DNA from: Desulfuromusa kysingii
GTDB lineage: Bacteria > Desulfobacterota > Desulfuromonadia > Desulfuromonadales > Geopsychrobacteraceae
Assembly: GCF_900107645.1 (NCBI RefSeq)
Contig: NZ_FNQN01000002.1
Coordinates: forward strand, 409,231 to 473,230
DNA length: 64,000 nucleotides
Direction: 5' to 3'
Shown here: in pieces, positions 24,842 through 33,472 of the stretch
Numbering within the stretch: position 1 is the stretch's first letter
Layout of the letters: each line of letters opens with the position of its first letter
Position numbers and translations under genes: made by a program
The notes under the pieces: model-generated
Database searches by the model: none
What the model was told of the DNA's origin: nothing
The model's input: the letters and a program-made list of their open reading frames with translations, nothing else

Positions 24842-26093
24842 GATATTTAACCAGCAGACCTTCAGCCTCTGCAACTAAATCAGCTTCCATACGAGGGTCA
24901 TTCACCACCTTGCGTAATATCTTCAAGCCGTCCTTGACCCAGTTTTTAGCAAAATAGGTCTGTGCCACCCGCAACTGCCAACGCGGATTATCCGGCTCCT
25001 GCCGGCAAGCGGCATTAAACGTATCAAGAACTATACTAAGCTCCCGGTTATAACGTAGCCAGAACTCAGCTAAGGGGAGGCTGACTCCCCCTTTACAACC
25101 GGAAGCGGGTAACAGTTTGAATACCTTCTCGGCATCCGTCAAAGCTCCGGTTTCCTCGAAGACAGACGCAGCCAGCAAGATAAAACGATGATCAGTCGTC
25201 CCCGCTTCAAGGGCTTTACGTGCATAGTCCGCGGCGATATCAAGCTGCTGTTGTTGCACATGGAGGTTGGTCAACTGGGCATAACAAAAGGAAGGGTCGA
25301 TGCCACGTTGCAAGAACTGCTGCAACCGTTCCTCAGCCAGGGGATAATCGCCGTTAGCAACCAGAACCGGCACCAAAGCCTCAATCGCCAGAAGCAGCTC
25401 AGGATTTTTCTCCAGGGCCGATTCGAGCATAGATCGACCTTGCTCCAAATCACCTTTTCTGGCATACAGAGCGCCCAGTTCAAAGTCGTAGAGATCATCT
25501 TGATCCGCTGCGTCCACCTGAAGCCAAAGAGACAACGCCAGATCATCCTGACCGGCATGTGACATCAGAAAGGCTTCTTTAAAAGGTTCACCCTTTGCTT
25601 CATAACGGGGAGCTAAAGCAGCCGGATAAGAGGTGAGCACCAGTTCTAACTGACTTTCGGCATCACCGAACCAAGCCTCATCATCAGTGAGAACTGTTGT
25701 CGCCTGGGTCGAACAACTGGAACAAGACCTCGCTTTGTCTGTCTCGGCAACATGAATCTCTGCTTCCAGTGGCTCAGCAGCAAGGGCCTGCTCAATATCC
25801 TTCCGCAGTCCGGCGCTACAGACCTGCTCTTGTGCCAAACGTAGATGATCAGCGGCCTGAGAGTAATCGCCACAGGATTGCAACCCTAAGGCTTCATCCA
25901 GATTAAGTCTGGCCAGTCCATCTCCAGCGGCGATACGCAACTCTTCTACCTCTGCAGACTCCCCTTCTTCCAGCGGTTGCGTTGACAATTGTTCGGCTAA
26001 ATATCTGGCATCAACATAGCGTTGTTGAGCAACAGCTTTACGTAGCCCATCAATAGAACGGCCACCGCCAAAAAACTTTTTGAAAAAACCCAT
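24834..26093 (-). CDS. tetratricopeptide-repeat protein
   Basis: A 419-residue cytoplasmic protein made mostly of paired helices. TPR-like units are visible from about residue 185 to 415, for example LYDFELGALYARKGDLEQGRSMLESAL and AEERLQQFLQRGIDPSFCYAQLTNLH. Between about 115 and 135 a Cys-rich stretch (ARSCSSCSTQ) interrupts, possibly a metal or redox site. The N terminus MGFFKKFFGGG is basic and hydrophobic. Likely a scaffold; partners unknown. It lies between the DRTGG and YbaK genes. Confidence 0.75.
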   Translation of the reverse strand: MGFFKKFFGGGRSIDGLRKAVAQQRYVDARYLAEQLSTQPLEEGESAEVEELRIAAGDGLARLNLDEALGLQSCGDYSQAADHLRLAQEQVCSAGLRKDIEQALAAEPLEAEIHVAETDKARSCSSCSTQATTVLTDDEAWFGDAESQLELVLTSYPAALAPRYEAKGEPFKEAFLMSHAGQDDLALSLWLQVDAADQDDLYDFELGALYARKGDLEQGRSMLESALEKNPELLLAIEALVPVLVANGDYPLAEERLQQFLQRGIDPSFCYAQLTNLHVQQQQLDIAADYARKALEAGTTDHRFILLAASVFEETGALTDAEKVFKLLPASGCKGGVSLPLAEFWLRYNRELSIVLDTFNAACRQEPDNPRWQLRVAQTYFAKNWVKDGLKILRKVVNDPRMEADLVAEAEGLLVKYHG

Positions 26094-26139
26094 ATCAGAT
26101 GATCCTATAATCTTGGCTTAAGAAGGACGTGATGCAGAC

Positions 26140-27231
26140 TTAAAATAGTGAATCAATCAACTCAAAATCGAGTTCACTCTCTGCCAGTTGTTGTACTAGA
26201 GCAATTTTTTCTTCATCGTCAGCCCCAATCTTTGCGACATCCTCTTGGATTTTCGTATAGATTCCAGCCGTCGTGTCAGCGGTCCGCATATAGGGTATTT
26301 TGGCATCATCAATAACCCGCTGCACAATCGCTGAGATGGGAACAACACCATTGATAACTAATCCAGCTATTTTAGGCTGATATTCGGGAAGACGATAAAG
26401 CGTTGACAACATTACCAGCAATTCAACCCGACTGCTCGGCACAATCAACAGAGTTGAATCATGTAACATATCAATGATCCGCTGCGTCGAAGCCGCACCA
26501 AGCTGGACATGATGGACGATTCGGCTGCCCTTGCCTGGATCACCCTGAAGCTCAATCTGCAACAACTCAGATAGATATCTTAAGGTTGGGTCAGCTAGGA
26601 TTGGAGAATAATTAAACCCACCAACAACTTCAATGGCAGTCTTCTTAAACGCAAGCTTGAGATACTTCAAGGTATTTTCACGTTTGCTGCGAATAAGTTT
26701 ATTCGGCAGAATCATCCGCACCTCAGCACCGGTTTCACGGAACAGAGCCAGATTCAATTGTAGCGCGTCGATGACATTACCCACGCCCCCGCCAGCAACG
26801 ATTAAAACCGGCGCGTCAAGCTGATAGGCCAACTGGGCATTATTAAGGCCAACAACCGACCCAACCCCAGTATGGCCAGCCCCTTCAATGATCAGAAAAT
26901 CACATTCTTTCTCTAACTGTTGCGTTGCCTGACAAATCTGTTGCAAATATCTGCTAGGGTCAATCTTACCTTCAAGCACATTGCGAGTTGTGTAGGCATC
27001 GAGGACCACCGGAGACATCAATGAGAGCTGATCTTCCATATCATAGACGTGGGCAATCAGAGCCGCATCAATATCAACAAACTGCCCCAAGTAGTTGGTT
27101 CTCTTTGGTCCGAAAGGTTTAATAAAACCGACCCGATCATATTTTTTACGTGCCAGGTGTAGCAAGGATATGCTGGTCGTCGTTTTGCCACTATGCTGAC
27201 CGGTCGCAGCAATAAAAATTTTTTTACACAT
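26140..27231 (-). CDS. P-loop (BioD-like) plus DRTGG-domain protein
   Basis: A 363-residue protein. The start is ATG 27231 after GGAGCGGG. Residues 1-200 form a dethiobiotin-synthetase-like P-loop domain (IAATGQHSGKTTTSISLL with Walker A; DFLIIEGAGHTGVGSVVG). Residues about 215-330 form a DRTGG-type domain. Together these match the N-terminal two-thirds of long phosphotransacetylases, but the catalytic acetyltransferase domain is absent, so it is probably a nucleotide-dependent regulatory protein. It lies 42 bases after the HDOD gene. Confidence 0.78.
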   Translation of the reverse strand: MCKKIFIAATGQHSGKTTTSISLLHLARKKYDRVGFIKPFGPKRTNYLGQFVDIDAALIAHVYDMEDQLSLMSPVVLDAYTTRNVLEGKIDPSRYLQQICQATQQLEKECDFLIIEGAGHTGVGSVVGLNNAQLAYQLDAPVLIVAGGGVGNVIDALQLNLALFRETGAEVRMILPNKLIRSKRENTLKYLKLAFKKTAIEVVGGFNYSPILADPTLRYLSELLQIELQGDPGKGSRIVHHVQLGAASTQRIIDMLHDSTLLIVPSSRVELLVMLSTLYRLPEYQPKIAGLVINGVVPISAIVQRVIDDAKIPYMRTADTTAGIYTKIQEDVAKIGADDEEKIALVQQLAESELDFELIDSLF

Positions 27232-27273
27232 AAACCCGCTCCCTGGAAGACGGACCAAATATAATCGACACAA

Positions 27274-28128
27274 TCAGGAAAGAAACAAGTTCCGCTCTTT
27301 AATAAACGTAGGATAAAATTTTTCTGCAAGGTCTTCAACAATCATGGGATTTGCCTCAAGAGCTAAAGCTCCCCGACTAAGACTCAAATCAATGTCCATC
27401 TCCTCAGAAAAACCAACCCCGAAATGGTGACAAAAATCACTTGCAAGATTAATAACTGCGCAGAGTTTAAATATTTCTGGTTTTTCGACACGTATTTTTT
27501 CGAACTCATAATGGAAGAGGGTTGCCTCAACAATCATCTTGGGATAATTCCAATAATCAAGTAGAGCGGCACCAACAACTTCGTGAGAATAGGCAAACAG
27601 AGCTCGCTCAACATCCCGGAGTTGCCCCTGACCAGATTCGACAGCTTGTCGCACCTGTCGATAAAGTTCCTTATCACGATTGACCATCACCACTTTGCCG
27701 ATATGGTGCTGCAAGCCAGTCAGATAAGCGACATCCTTATCAATGTCAGTCAGTCGGTCAGCCAGCATGCGACTAGCAACCGCGCAGCCAATCGAATGCT
27801 CCCACATCTTCCGTTCCATGACCCCAAAAGTTCTACTGGTTGACCGTAAACTGTATTCCAATGCGAGGTTTTTAAGGACATCTTCACCGACGATAATAAT
27901 TGCCCGGTCAACGGTATTGACCTGTTTCACCAGTTGATAAAACACAGAGTTAGCCATACGCAACAAGCGTGCAGAAATGACCGGGTCAAGGGAGACCGCG
28001 TTGGCCAACTCCTTAATTTTCAAGTCTGGTTTACGCAACAACTCCAGCAGCTTGGTTGCCACAACGGGGGACGCGGGCAGCTCCCCCATATTTTTAATAA
28101 CAGACTCAAAATCCATGAACATACTCAT
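27274..28128 (-). CDS. HDOD-domain signalling protein
   Basis: A 284-residue single-domain HDOD protein. ATG 28128 is preferred over a start 15 codons earlier. The pattern LPASPVVATKLLELLRKPDLKIKELANAVSLDPVISARLLRMANS is typical, as is ATLFHYEF in place of the HD-GYP metal site. HDOD proteins lack phosphodiesterase residues and act in signalling through protein contacts, often near chemotaxis, cyclic-di-GMP or motility genes. It precedes the DRTGG and TPR genes in one minus-strand run. Confidence 0.85.
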   Translation of the reverse strand: MSMFMDFESVIKNMGELPASPVVATKLLELLRKPDLKIKELANAVSLDPVISARLLRMANSVFYQLVKQVNTVDRAIIIVGEDVLKNLALEYSLRSTSRTFGVMERKMWEHSIGCAVASRMLADRLTDIDKDVAYLTGLQHHIGKVVMVNRDKELYRQVRQAVESGQGQLRDVERALFAYSHEVVGAALLDYWNYPKMIVEATLFHYEFEKIRVEKPEIFKLCAVINLASDFCHHFGVGFSEEMDIDLSLSRGALALEANPMIVEDLAEKFYPTFIKERNLFLS

Positions 28129-28200
28129 CAAACATGCCCCTGTTTTTTTATCTCTACCAGCCAGTTCTGGCAACTCAGATCCCTGGTCAATTCAACTATG

Positions 28201-28605
28201 TTAATGATCGTGGTAACCGAGGACCACTAACACACAACTGCCGTCGGCAATCACATTTATCCCCTGTTCTTCACAATATTGAATTGCGGCAGGACTTTCA
28301 GAACCAACCTGCATCCAGATATTCTTGATCCCGTGGCCAGCGGCTTGCTCAACAACTTTTTCCGTGACCTGCGGTGGAGTGATGATCGAAAGACTCTGCA
28401 CCTTTGCTGGCAACAGGGAGACCGAATTGACACAAATTTCCCCTTCAATTTGCTCTGCTATTGGATGGACAGGGATAGCCTGAAGTTTATTTTGCTGATA
28501 ACAGCGCAAAACTTTGTTCCCGTATTTATCTCGATTAGCTGAAGCGCCAACAACACCAAAAGCTGGAGAAGCAAAAAATTGTTCTATTTTCTTTTCAATT
28601 GTCAT
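28201..28605 (-). CDS. CoA-binding protein (YccU-like)
   Basis: A 134-residue Rossmann-fold protein. The FGVVGASANRDKYGNKVLRCYQ segment near the N terminus and SIITPPQVTEKVVEQAAGHGIKNIWMQ in the middle match small CoA-binding proteins of the YccU family. The biochemical role is not established. ATG 28605 follows GGAAAGGAAG. It is the first gene after rnhA on this strand. Confidence 0.85.
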   Translation of the reverse strand: MTIEKKIEQFFASPAFGVVGASANRDKYGNKVLRCYQQNKLQAIPVHPIAEQIEGEICVNSVSLLPAKVQSLSIITPPQVTEKVVEQAAGHGIKNIWMQVGSESPAAIQYCEEQGINVIADGSCVLVVLGYHDH

Positions 28606-28632
28606 AACTTCTTCCTTTCCTGGAGGGCAAAA

Positions 28633-29091
28633 CTAGCAAATATTACCAGATGCTTTCAAAATTTCCAAACGTGCTAGTTCGTCACAACGCTCATTTTCGC
28701 GATGCCCGGCATGTCCTTTCACCCAAACCCAATCAATCTGGTGCTTCTTCGCCTGTTCCAGCAATCGTTCCCAGAGGTCACGATTAGCCACCTCATCCTT
28801 TTTTGAATTTTTCCACCCTTTACGTTGCCACCCTGCGATCCATTCGGTCATCCCCTTAACCAGATACTGGGAGTCTGTCGTCACGCACACCTGACAAGGT
28901 CGCTTCAACGCCTCTAAACCAGCAAGCGCCCCGAGCATTTCCATCCGGTTATTGGTTGTCTCTACAGCATAACCCGAAAGCTCTTTCTCATGCTCACCTT
29001 GACGCAAGATTGTCCCATAACCACCGGGACCGGGATTACCGGAGCAAGCCCCATCGGAAAAAATTTCCACTTTTACTTCTTCTATATTCAT
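28633..29091 (-). CDS. rnhA: ribonuclease HI
   Basis: A 152-residue enzyme that cuts the RNA strand of RNA-DNA hybrids. Start ATG 29091 was chosen because homologs begin here and AAGGAT lies upstream; the frame is open for 19 more codons. The acidic site is D13 ([14 protein letters not shown]), E51 (NNRMEM), D73 (TTDSQY) and D137 (NERCDELA), with H127 in KGHAGH. It is complete and of normal length. Confidence 0.95.
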   Translation of the reverse strand: MNIEEVKVEIFSDGACSGNPGPGGYGTILRQGEHEKELSGYAVETTNNRMEMLGALAGLEALKRPCQVCVTTDSQYLVKGMTEWIAGWQRKGWKNSKKDEVANRDLWERLLEQAKKHQIDWVWVKGHAGHRENERCDELARLEILKASGNIC

Positions 29092-29318
29092 CAGTAATAT
29101 CCTTATTTTCCGAGAGAATAACACAATTTTGATAAACACCAAACGCAAACGACCTCAGACTTTTTTAAAAATTCTATGTGATCGCTGAGTCCGCATCGTA
29201 AACGGACTCTTCACAGACAGATTGTCCTAGTTGTTCCGTTTAAAAATCAACTCCTGAATGACAGAAAAACCCTCCCACTAATGTGGAATAAGCATTGCTA
29301 TTTTGCTATTTTCAGAAA

Positions 29319-29394
29319 GGATTCATTCACGACTTCGGCCACCTTCCGCCATTGCCTACGTCAGCTCCCTGCTGCTGGCTCTGCTTCGAATCTC
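29319..29394. repeat. divergent third copy of the tRNA-Glu spacer element
   Basis: GGATTC (29319) to GAATC (29392) encloses 76 bases. The first 51 align without gaps to the spacer of the 41.1-kb repeat unit at about 32 of 51 positions by hand count, ending in the same GCTCCC; the right end shares GCTTCGAATC. The middle is shorter. It lies about 60 bases from the full copy. The rest of the gap after rnhA (29092-29318) holds a 7-bp stem (29187-29193 with 29203-29209) and nothing else I can name. Confidence 0.4.
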
Positions 29395-29410
29395 GAGAAT
29401 GGCAGACACA

Positions 29411-29446
29411 AAAAAGCCCTTCCCGTAAAACGAAAAAGGGCTTTTT
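29411..29446 (-). terminator. terminator at the distal end of repeat copy 1
   Basis: A perfect 11-bp stem (AAAAAGCCCTT at 29411-29421 with 29436-29446) gives a T-run on either strand. It follows the tRNA-Glu 3'-end fragment when read on the minus strand. Confidence 0.8.
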
Positions 29447-29451
29447 AAATG

Positions 29452-29472
29452 TGGCGTCCCCAGGAGGATTCG
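29452..29472 (-). pseudogene. tRNA-Glu 3'-end fragment, copy 1
   Basis: Twenty-one bases match the 3' end of the tRNA-Glu gene at 29645 (CCA tail, acceptor strand and part of the T arm) with one difference (GGAGG for GGGGG). Beyond it the T-arm sequence is replaced by the spacer. No 5' half of a tRNA is present, so it cannot be a functional tRNA. Confidence 0.75.
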
Positions 29473-29600
29473 CCCACTACGTTAGTCGCTTCAAGCTCTT
29501 TCCTGCGTGGGCTCCCCTCCACTTACTGCCGCAAACATCCTGTTGACTCTGCTGCCATTAAGTCAGCGTTCACTCCGCTTCGAATCCCAACATTGTAAAA

Positions 29601-29642
29601 ATAAGAAAAGCCCCTCCACTTACGTGAAGGGGCCAGTCTTAT
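29601..29642 (-). terminator. terminator directly after tRNA-Glu, copy 1
   Basis: The inner stem pairs GCCCCT with AGGGGC and, past one mismatch, CAC with GTG; an outer ATAAG/CTTAT stem encloses it. On the minus strand it is followed by TTTTCTTATTTTT. Copy 2 has a compensating C-G to T-A change in the same stem, which supports the structure. Confidence 0.75.
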
Positions 29643-29644
29643 TT

Positions 29645-29722
29645 TGGCGTCCCCAGGGGGATTCGAACCCCCGTCGCCGCCGTGAAAGGGCGGTGTCCTG
29701 GGCCAGGCTAGACGATAGGGAC
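29645..29722 (-). tRNA. tRNA-Glu(TTC)
   Basis: A 78-base gene including an encoded CCA end. The acceptor stem pairs GTCCCTA with TGGGGAC, the anticodon stem-loop CCGCC-CTTTCAC-GGCGG carries TTC, and the T loop is GGTTCGAATCC. It is identical to the gene at 41361. The leader immediately upstream can pair with its 5' acceptor strand (see findings). Confidence 0.97.
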
Positions 29723-29946
29723 TTAATTTTATTAAGTCCCTGCGGAAATTGAATCCGCAGGTGTTACGTAGTGGGAGTTAATACCCTAAAATCCTATAAA
29801 TTTGCAAGCAGAAAATTCACCATCTGCAGTAATAGAGGCCGGCTGCTATCGTTGGCTTTTATCCCTACCGAACGAAAGAGCAAGAATCGGGTTGGTGTCC
29901 TCAAGAACAAATGGTAATTTCCTATCTGGACACAAAGGAGTTCCCT

Positions 29947-30801
29947 ATGCCAGATGATTATCAACGCATCGCTCAGGCCATCCACTATCTCAAAGGTTCG
30001 GCACACAACCAACCCTCCCTTGATGAAGTTGCAGCACAACTCGGCTTGAGCCCCTATCACTTTCAGCGCTTATTCCGCCGCTTCGCGGGTGTCAGCCCCA
30101 AACGTTTTCTACAGCATCTGACAACCGAACACGCCAAGAAGGTCCTTCTGCAATCAACTTCGGTTCTGGATGCAACTTTCACTGTCGGCCTCAGTAGTCC
30201 CAGTCGGCTCCATGACTTGTTGGTCAGCGTTGAAGCAGTGACCCCCGGTGAATATCAATCGCATGGGATCAACCTGCAAATTTCATACGCTGTCCACCCC
30301 TCCCCTTTTGGATCATGCTTTATCGCCGTGACAGAGCGGGGAATTTGCCGGCTTGAATTTATTGACGAGACAGAAACTGAGGCGATGACACAAAGATTGC
30401 GACAAAGCTGGCCTCATGCACTCATCAGCGAGAACTCGGTGAAAACCGAGAAAATTGTCAAAACAATTTTTACCCCGCCCCATTCACCTACCAACAAATC
30501 GTTACTGCTCCTTTTACAAGGGACAAACTTTCAACTTAAAGTCTGGCAAGCCTTACTCAAAATTCCGCCGGGAGCGGTCACCTCCTATGGGGCTTTGGCA
30601 AAAATGATCGGCAAACCGCAAGCCAGTCGTGCTATTGGAACCGCTATCGGCAACAACCCAATCGGCTACCTGATCCCTTGCCATCGAGTATTGCGTAGCG
30701 ATGGTGGCATTGGTGGTTATCGCTGGGGGATCGAGCGCAAACGGATCATGTTAGGAAAAGAACTCTGTGAAGGGCACTCTGAATCTAATTTTTCGATTTG
30801 A
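29947..30801 (+). CDS. AraC-type regulator fused to methylated-DNA cysteine methyltransferase
   Basis: A 284-residue protein; ATG 29947 follows AAAGGAG. Residues 1-105 form an AraC helix-turn-helix pair (SLDEVAAQLGLSPYHFQRLF, then ATFTVGLSSPSRLHDLL). Residues 120-280 form an O6-alkylguanine-DNA methyltransferase with the acceptor C245 in IPCHRVLRSDG and the arginine-finger helix ASRAIGTA. It resembles E. coli Ada but lacks the N-terminal zinc-cysteine domain that repairs phosphotriesters and switches Ada on. It likely repairs O6-methylguanine; how its DNA-binding half is controlled is unknown. Confidence 0.92.
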   Translation: MPDDYQRIAQAIHYLKGSAHNQPSLDEVAAQLGLSPYHFQRLFRRFAGVSPKRFLQHLTTEHAKKVLLQSTSVLDATFTVGLSSPSRLHDLLVSVEAVTPGEYQSHGINLQISYAVHPSPFGSCFIAVTERGICRLEFIDETETEAMTQRLRQSWPHALISENSVKTEKIVKTIFTPPHSPTNKSLLLLLQGTNFQLKVWQALLKIPPGAVTSYGALAKMIGKPQASRAIGTAIGNNPIGYLIPCHRVLRSDGGIGGYRWGIERKRIMLGKELCEGHSESNFSI

Positions 30802-30893
30802 AAAATAAATGGATAGATGGTTACATAAGCAACCCGTTGGTGGAGACCTTCCGCCGGCGTAAGAATTCATCAATCAGACAAGAGGTCAGACGA

Positions 30894-30911
30894 CTTCTAT
30901 TGTCATAGAAG
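30894..30911 (+). promoter_or_regulatory. hairpin or dyad in the ABC-operon leader
   Basis: CTTCTAT-TGTC-ATAGAAG is a perfect 7-bp inverted repeat 17 bases before the solute-binding protein ATG. It could be an operator or an RNA hairpin near the ribosome site. There is no thiamine-riboswitch core nearby. Confidence 0.4.
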
Positions 30912-30928
30912 ACACCAGGTAAAATAAA

Positions 30929-31873
30929 ATGAAGATCATTCTAATCGTCCTTTTTGCCGCTTTTTTGGCCACCCCTGCAACCGCGACACAACAACTGCGC
31001 ATCGGCCTGTTGCTCATCGAAGACTCGATCCCTTTCTGGGTGGCCGAACAAGAAGAATACTATCAGGCCCACAATGTTGACGTCCAATTGATCCCATTTC
31101 TGAGTGCCTTGGAACGTGATTCTGCTCTTGCAGCGGGGGCGATTGATGGCGCCATCAGTGATCCAATTGGTGCAATCCTGTTTGATCAGGGCACCGGCAG
31201 ACTGAAGATCACCTCTCTCGGTCTTGGCAAAACTCCCGCCGAAGGGGTTTTTGCCATCCTCGCCTCACCGAAGTCAGACATCACGACCGTGGAACAACTT
31301 AAAGGGGTCGAAATTGCAGTCTCCAATTCGACCATCATTGAATATGTCACCGATAAACTGCTGCAAAGCCAGGGATTCTCTCCCGATAATTACAACAAAA
31401 TCGAGGTCAAGAAGATGCCTATCCGGATGCAGATGCTGCTCTCAAACTCCGTCTCTGCCGCAACCCTTCCGGAACCTCTAGCTTCAATCGCTGTCGCCAA
31501 GGGCGCCAAAATACTCTTAAAAGATAGTAATGCTGAACAGAGTCTCTCCCAGACAGTGATCATTTTTCGCTCTGAGGTTTTAGATAAGAAAAAAATCGCC
31601 GTGCAAAAGTTTTTTCGTGCTTATGGTGATGCGGTCAACAGTATTAACACCTCTCCCGAAAAATTCCGCGCCCTGTTCCTGGAGAAAGGTCGCATCCCTG
31701 CGTTTATGGCTGACAGCTACCCCATCCCTGTCTACCCACAACCTGAACCCTTTAGCGTTGAGCTGTACCAACCTGTGATCCAATGGTTGGTAACAAAAGG
31801 TCTGGTTAATGAGATCGCCTATGCAAAGATGGTTTCTCAAGATTTCATGAGTGTTCAATCGCATGATGATTGA
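30929..31873 (+). CDS. ABC transporter substrate-binding protein (NMT1/THI5-like, SsuA/TauA group)
   Basis: A 314-residue periplasmic protein with a signal peptide (MKIILIVLFAAFLATPATA). The pattern LRIGLLLIEDSIPFWVAEQEEYYQAHNVDVQLIPF and AAGAIDGAISDPIGAI fits the NMT1-like family that binds nitrate, sulfonates, pyrimidine precursors or similar small solutes. It has no lipobox. Its end overlaps the ATPase start. The solute cannot be told from sequence alone. Confidence 0.85.
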   Translation: MKIILIVLFAAFLATPATATQQLRIGLLLIEDSIPFWVAEQEEYYQAHNVDVQLIPFLSALERDSALAAGAIDGAISDPIGAILFDQGTGRLKITSLGLGKTPAEGVFAILASPKSDITTVEQLKGVEIAVSNSTIIEYVTDKLLQSQGFSPDNYNKIEVKKMPIRMQMLLSNSVSAATLPEPLASIAVAKGAKILLKDSNAEQSLSQTVIIFRSEVLDKKKIAVQKFFRAYGDAVNSINTSPEKFRALFLEKGRIPAFMADSYPIPVYPQPEPFSVELYQPVIQWLVTKGLVNEIAYAKMVSQDFMSVQSHDD

Positions 31874-32600
31874 TATCGACTCTGTCAGTCTCTCCTATGG
31901 GACACAAAGGGAGAGAAAAGAGGTCCTCAATAATATTTCGTTTGCGATTAAGCCACACAGCATCTGTGCCATTATCGGCCCGTCTGGTTGCGGCAAGTCT
32001 TCGCTGCTGTTTCTACTCGCCGGACTCAGACAGCCCGATTCAGGAAAAATAGTCGTCAAAGGAAACCCCCGTCGCGGTACAATCTTGCAGAATTATGGCC
32101 TTTTCCCTTGGAAAACCGTAGCGCAGAATATCGGTCTGGGGTTAACCCTGCAGCATATGAATAAGAGACAAATCGCGGAGAAGGTCACCGCATTAATTGC
32201 TGAAATGGGCCTGACAGGGTTTGATAAACACTTCCCCTCGCAACTCTCTGGTGGGATGCAGCAGCGTGTCGCCCTGGCCCGCTCTCTGGCCATTGATCCT
32301 GAGATTCTACTGATGGATGAACCCCTCTCATCCCTTGATGCCCTCACCAGAGAAAGGCTACAGAACCTCTTCCTGCAGGTGCAGAAAAACAAGCAAATAA
32401 CCGCTGTCATCGTGACCCACTCCATCGAAGAAGCCGTTTTTCTAGGGAATACTATTGTCGTCTTGAGTGAACGACCTGCAAAAATCGTCCAGATTGTTGA
32501 CAACCCTCAAGCCGGAGACCTCTCCTACCGTGGGCAGGAACACTTTTATAGCCGCTGCAACATGCTGCGCAATCTCCTCAGGGAGGATAAAAATGGGTAG
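31863..32600 (+). CDS. ABC transporter ATPase (SsuB/TauB-like)
   Basis: A 245-residue nucleotide-binding subunit. Walker A is GPSGCGKSS, the signature is LSGGMQQRVALAR, and Walker B is LLMDEPLSSLD with the switch VTHSIEEA. The SBP stop lies inside its first codons and its own stop overlaps the permease start by eight bases, so all three genes are coupled. ATG 31863 or 31866 are both possible; a GTG at 31851 is less likely. Confidence 0.92.
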   Translation: MMIDIDSVSLSYGTQRERKEVLNNISFAIKPHSICAIIGPSGCGKSSLLFLLAGLRQPDSGKIVVKGNPRRGTILQNYGLFPWKTVAQNIGLGLTLQHMNKRQIAEKVTALIAEMGLTGFDKHFPSQLSGGMQQRVALARSLAIDPEILLMDEPLSSLDALTRERLQNLFLQVQKNKQITAVIVTHSIEEAVFLGNTIVVLSERPAKIVQIVDNPQAGDLSYRGQEHFYSRCNMLRNLLREDKNG

Positions 32601-33336
32601 AAAGCGTGACATTTTTATTGCCGCAATTATTCTCGTCCTGACCTGGGAAGTTGTCGCCTTGCTGCTTGATTCCATGGCTTTACCACAACCTTGGGAAGTG
32701 ATAGCCGATTTTCTGCTAAAAATTGCGGACGGTCGCCTCGTCGATGATTTCTTCATCAGTGCCTTGCGGGCGGTGTTGGGGATCTTTCTTGCCTTTGTCG
32801 TCGCAGTTCCTCTGGGGCTTGTCGTCGGCGCGGCCCCTTCATGGAGAAAACGGATCTCCCCTTTCATCTACCTGCTCTATCCCATTCCCCACGTGGTTTT
32901 GCTCCCCCTGGTGATTATCCTCTTTGGCATCGGTGAGTTTTCAAAAATATTTCTCATCGCTCTAATCGTCTTCTTTCAGGTGCTGGTGACAACCAGAGAT
33001 GGCGCCAAGAACATTCACCAGAACTATTTCTATTCCATGCAAACCCTGGGGGCAACACCATTTCAGGTCTACCGTCATCTGGTTCTGCCTGCAACGCTAC
33101 CAAAAATACTCACCGCCATGCGTATCTCCATCGGTACCGCCATCGCTATCCTCTTCTTCGTTGAATCCTTTGCTACCGCCAAAGGTTTAGGCTACATCAT
33201 CATGGATTCATGGGGACAATCGGATTATATCTCCCTCTATACCGGAATCTTTTCCATGGCCATATTAGGGTTTATCCTTTATATGCTTCTCGACCGGATC
33301 GAACAATGGGTCTGTCGTTGGCAGATTGTCAGATAG
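32593..33336 (+). CDS. ABC transporter permease (SsuC/TauC-like)
   Basis: A 247-residue inner-membrane subunit with about six membrane segments. ATG 32593 follows GGGAGG at normal spacing; the longer open frame overlaps the ATPase gene and is not used. The EAA-type coupling loop reads SMQTLGATPFQVYRHLVLPATLPKIL. With the two preceding genes it makes a complete importer. Confidence 0.92.
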   Translation: MGRKRDIFIAAIILVLTWEVVALLLDSMALPQPWEVIADFLLKIADGRLVDDFFISALRAVLGIFLAFVVAVPLGLVVGAAPSWRKRISPFIYLLYPIPHVVLLPLVIILFGIGEFSKIFLIALIVFFQVLVTTRDGAKNIHQNYFYSMQTLGATPFQVYRHLVLPATLPKILTAMRISIGTAIAILFFVESFATAKGLGYIIMDSWGQSDYISLYTGIFSMAILGFILYMLLDRIEQWVCRWQIVR

Positions 33337-33472
33337 ACTCACCTCACAGGTCATCGTTCCATTTTGATTCTTCGATCACCGTTGTTGATTGCCAAAAACG
33401 GTCAACATGGTAGAATAACAACTCGCGGACAGGTTATCCTAAAAACACCGAAGGTGGACATAAGGGGGCCAG

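Larger units (their letters stand above)
29411..29761 (-). repeat. tRNA-Glu repeat unit, copy 1 (351 bp)
   Basis: Read on the minus strand the unit holds, in order: an 8-bp leader hairpin (29761-29739), tRNA-Glu (29722-29645), a terminator hairpin, a 130-base spacer, a 21-base tRNA-Glu 3'-end fragment and a second terminator. Copy 2 at 41127-41477 has every element at identical spacing. The tRNA genes are identical, while the 172 bases between tRNA and fragment differ at about 16 positions by hand count. The duplication is therefore not very recent, or the tRNA is kept identical by selection or conversion. Confidence 0.9.

Noticed and set aside
29507..29752. Open frame across tRNA-Glu copy 1 on the plus strand
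   Set aside because: It is antisense to the tRNA and repeat spacer; its sequence (with DSNPRRRRERAV) is only a reading of the tRNA complement.
30802..30928. Thiamine riboswitch before the NMT1/THI5-like transporter
   Set aside because: The conserved CTGAGA and ACC-type elements are absent; only a simple 7-bp hairpin is present.
32442..32867. Open frame antisense to the ABC ATPase and permease
   Set aside because: It lies fully opposite two well-supported genes and has no ribosome site or recognisable domain.
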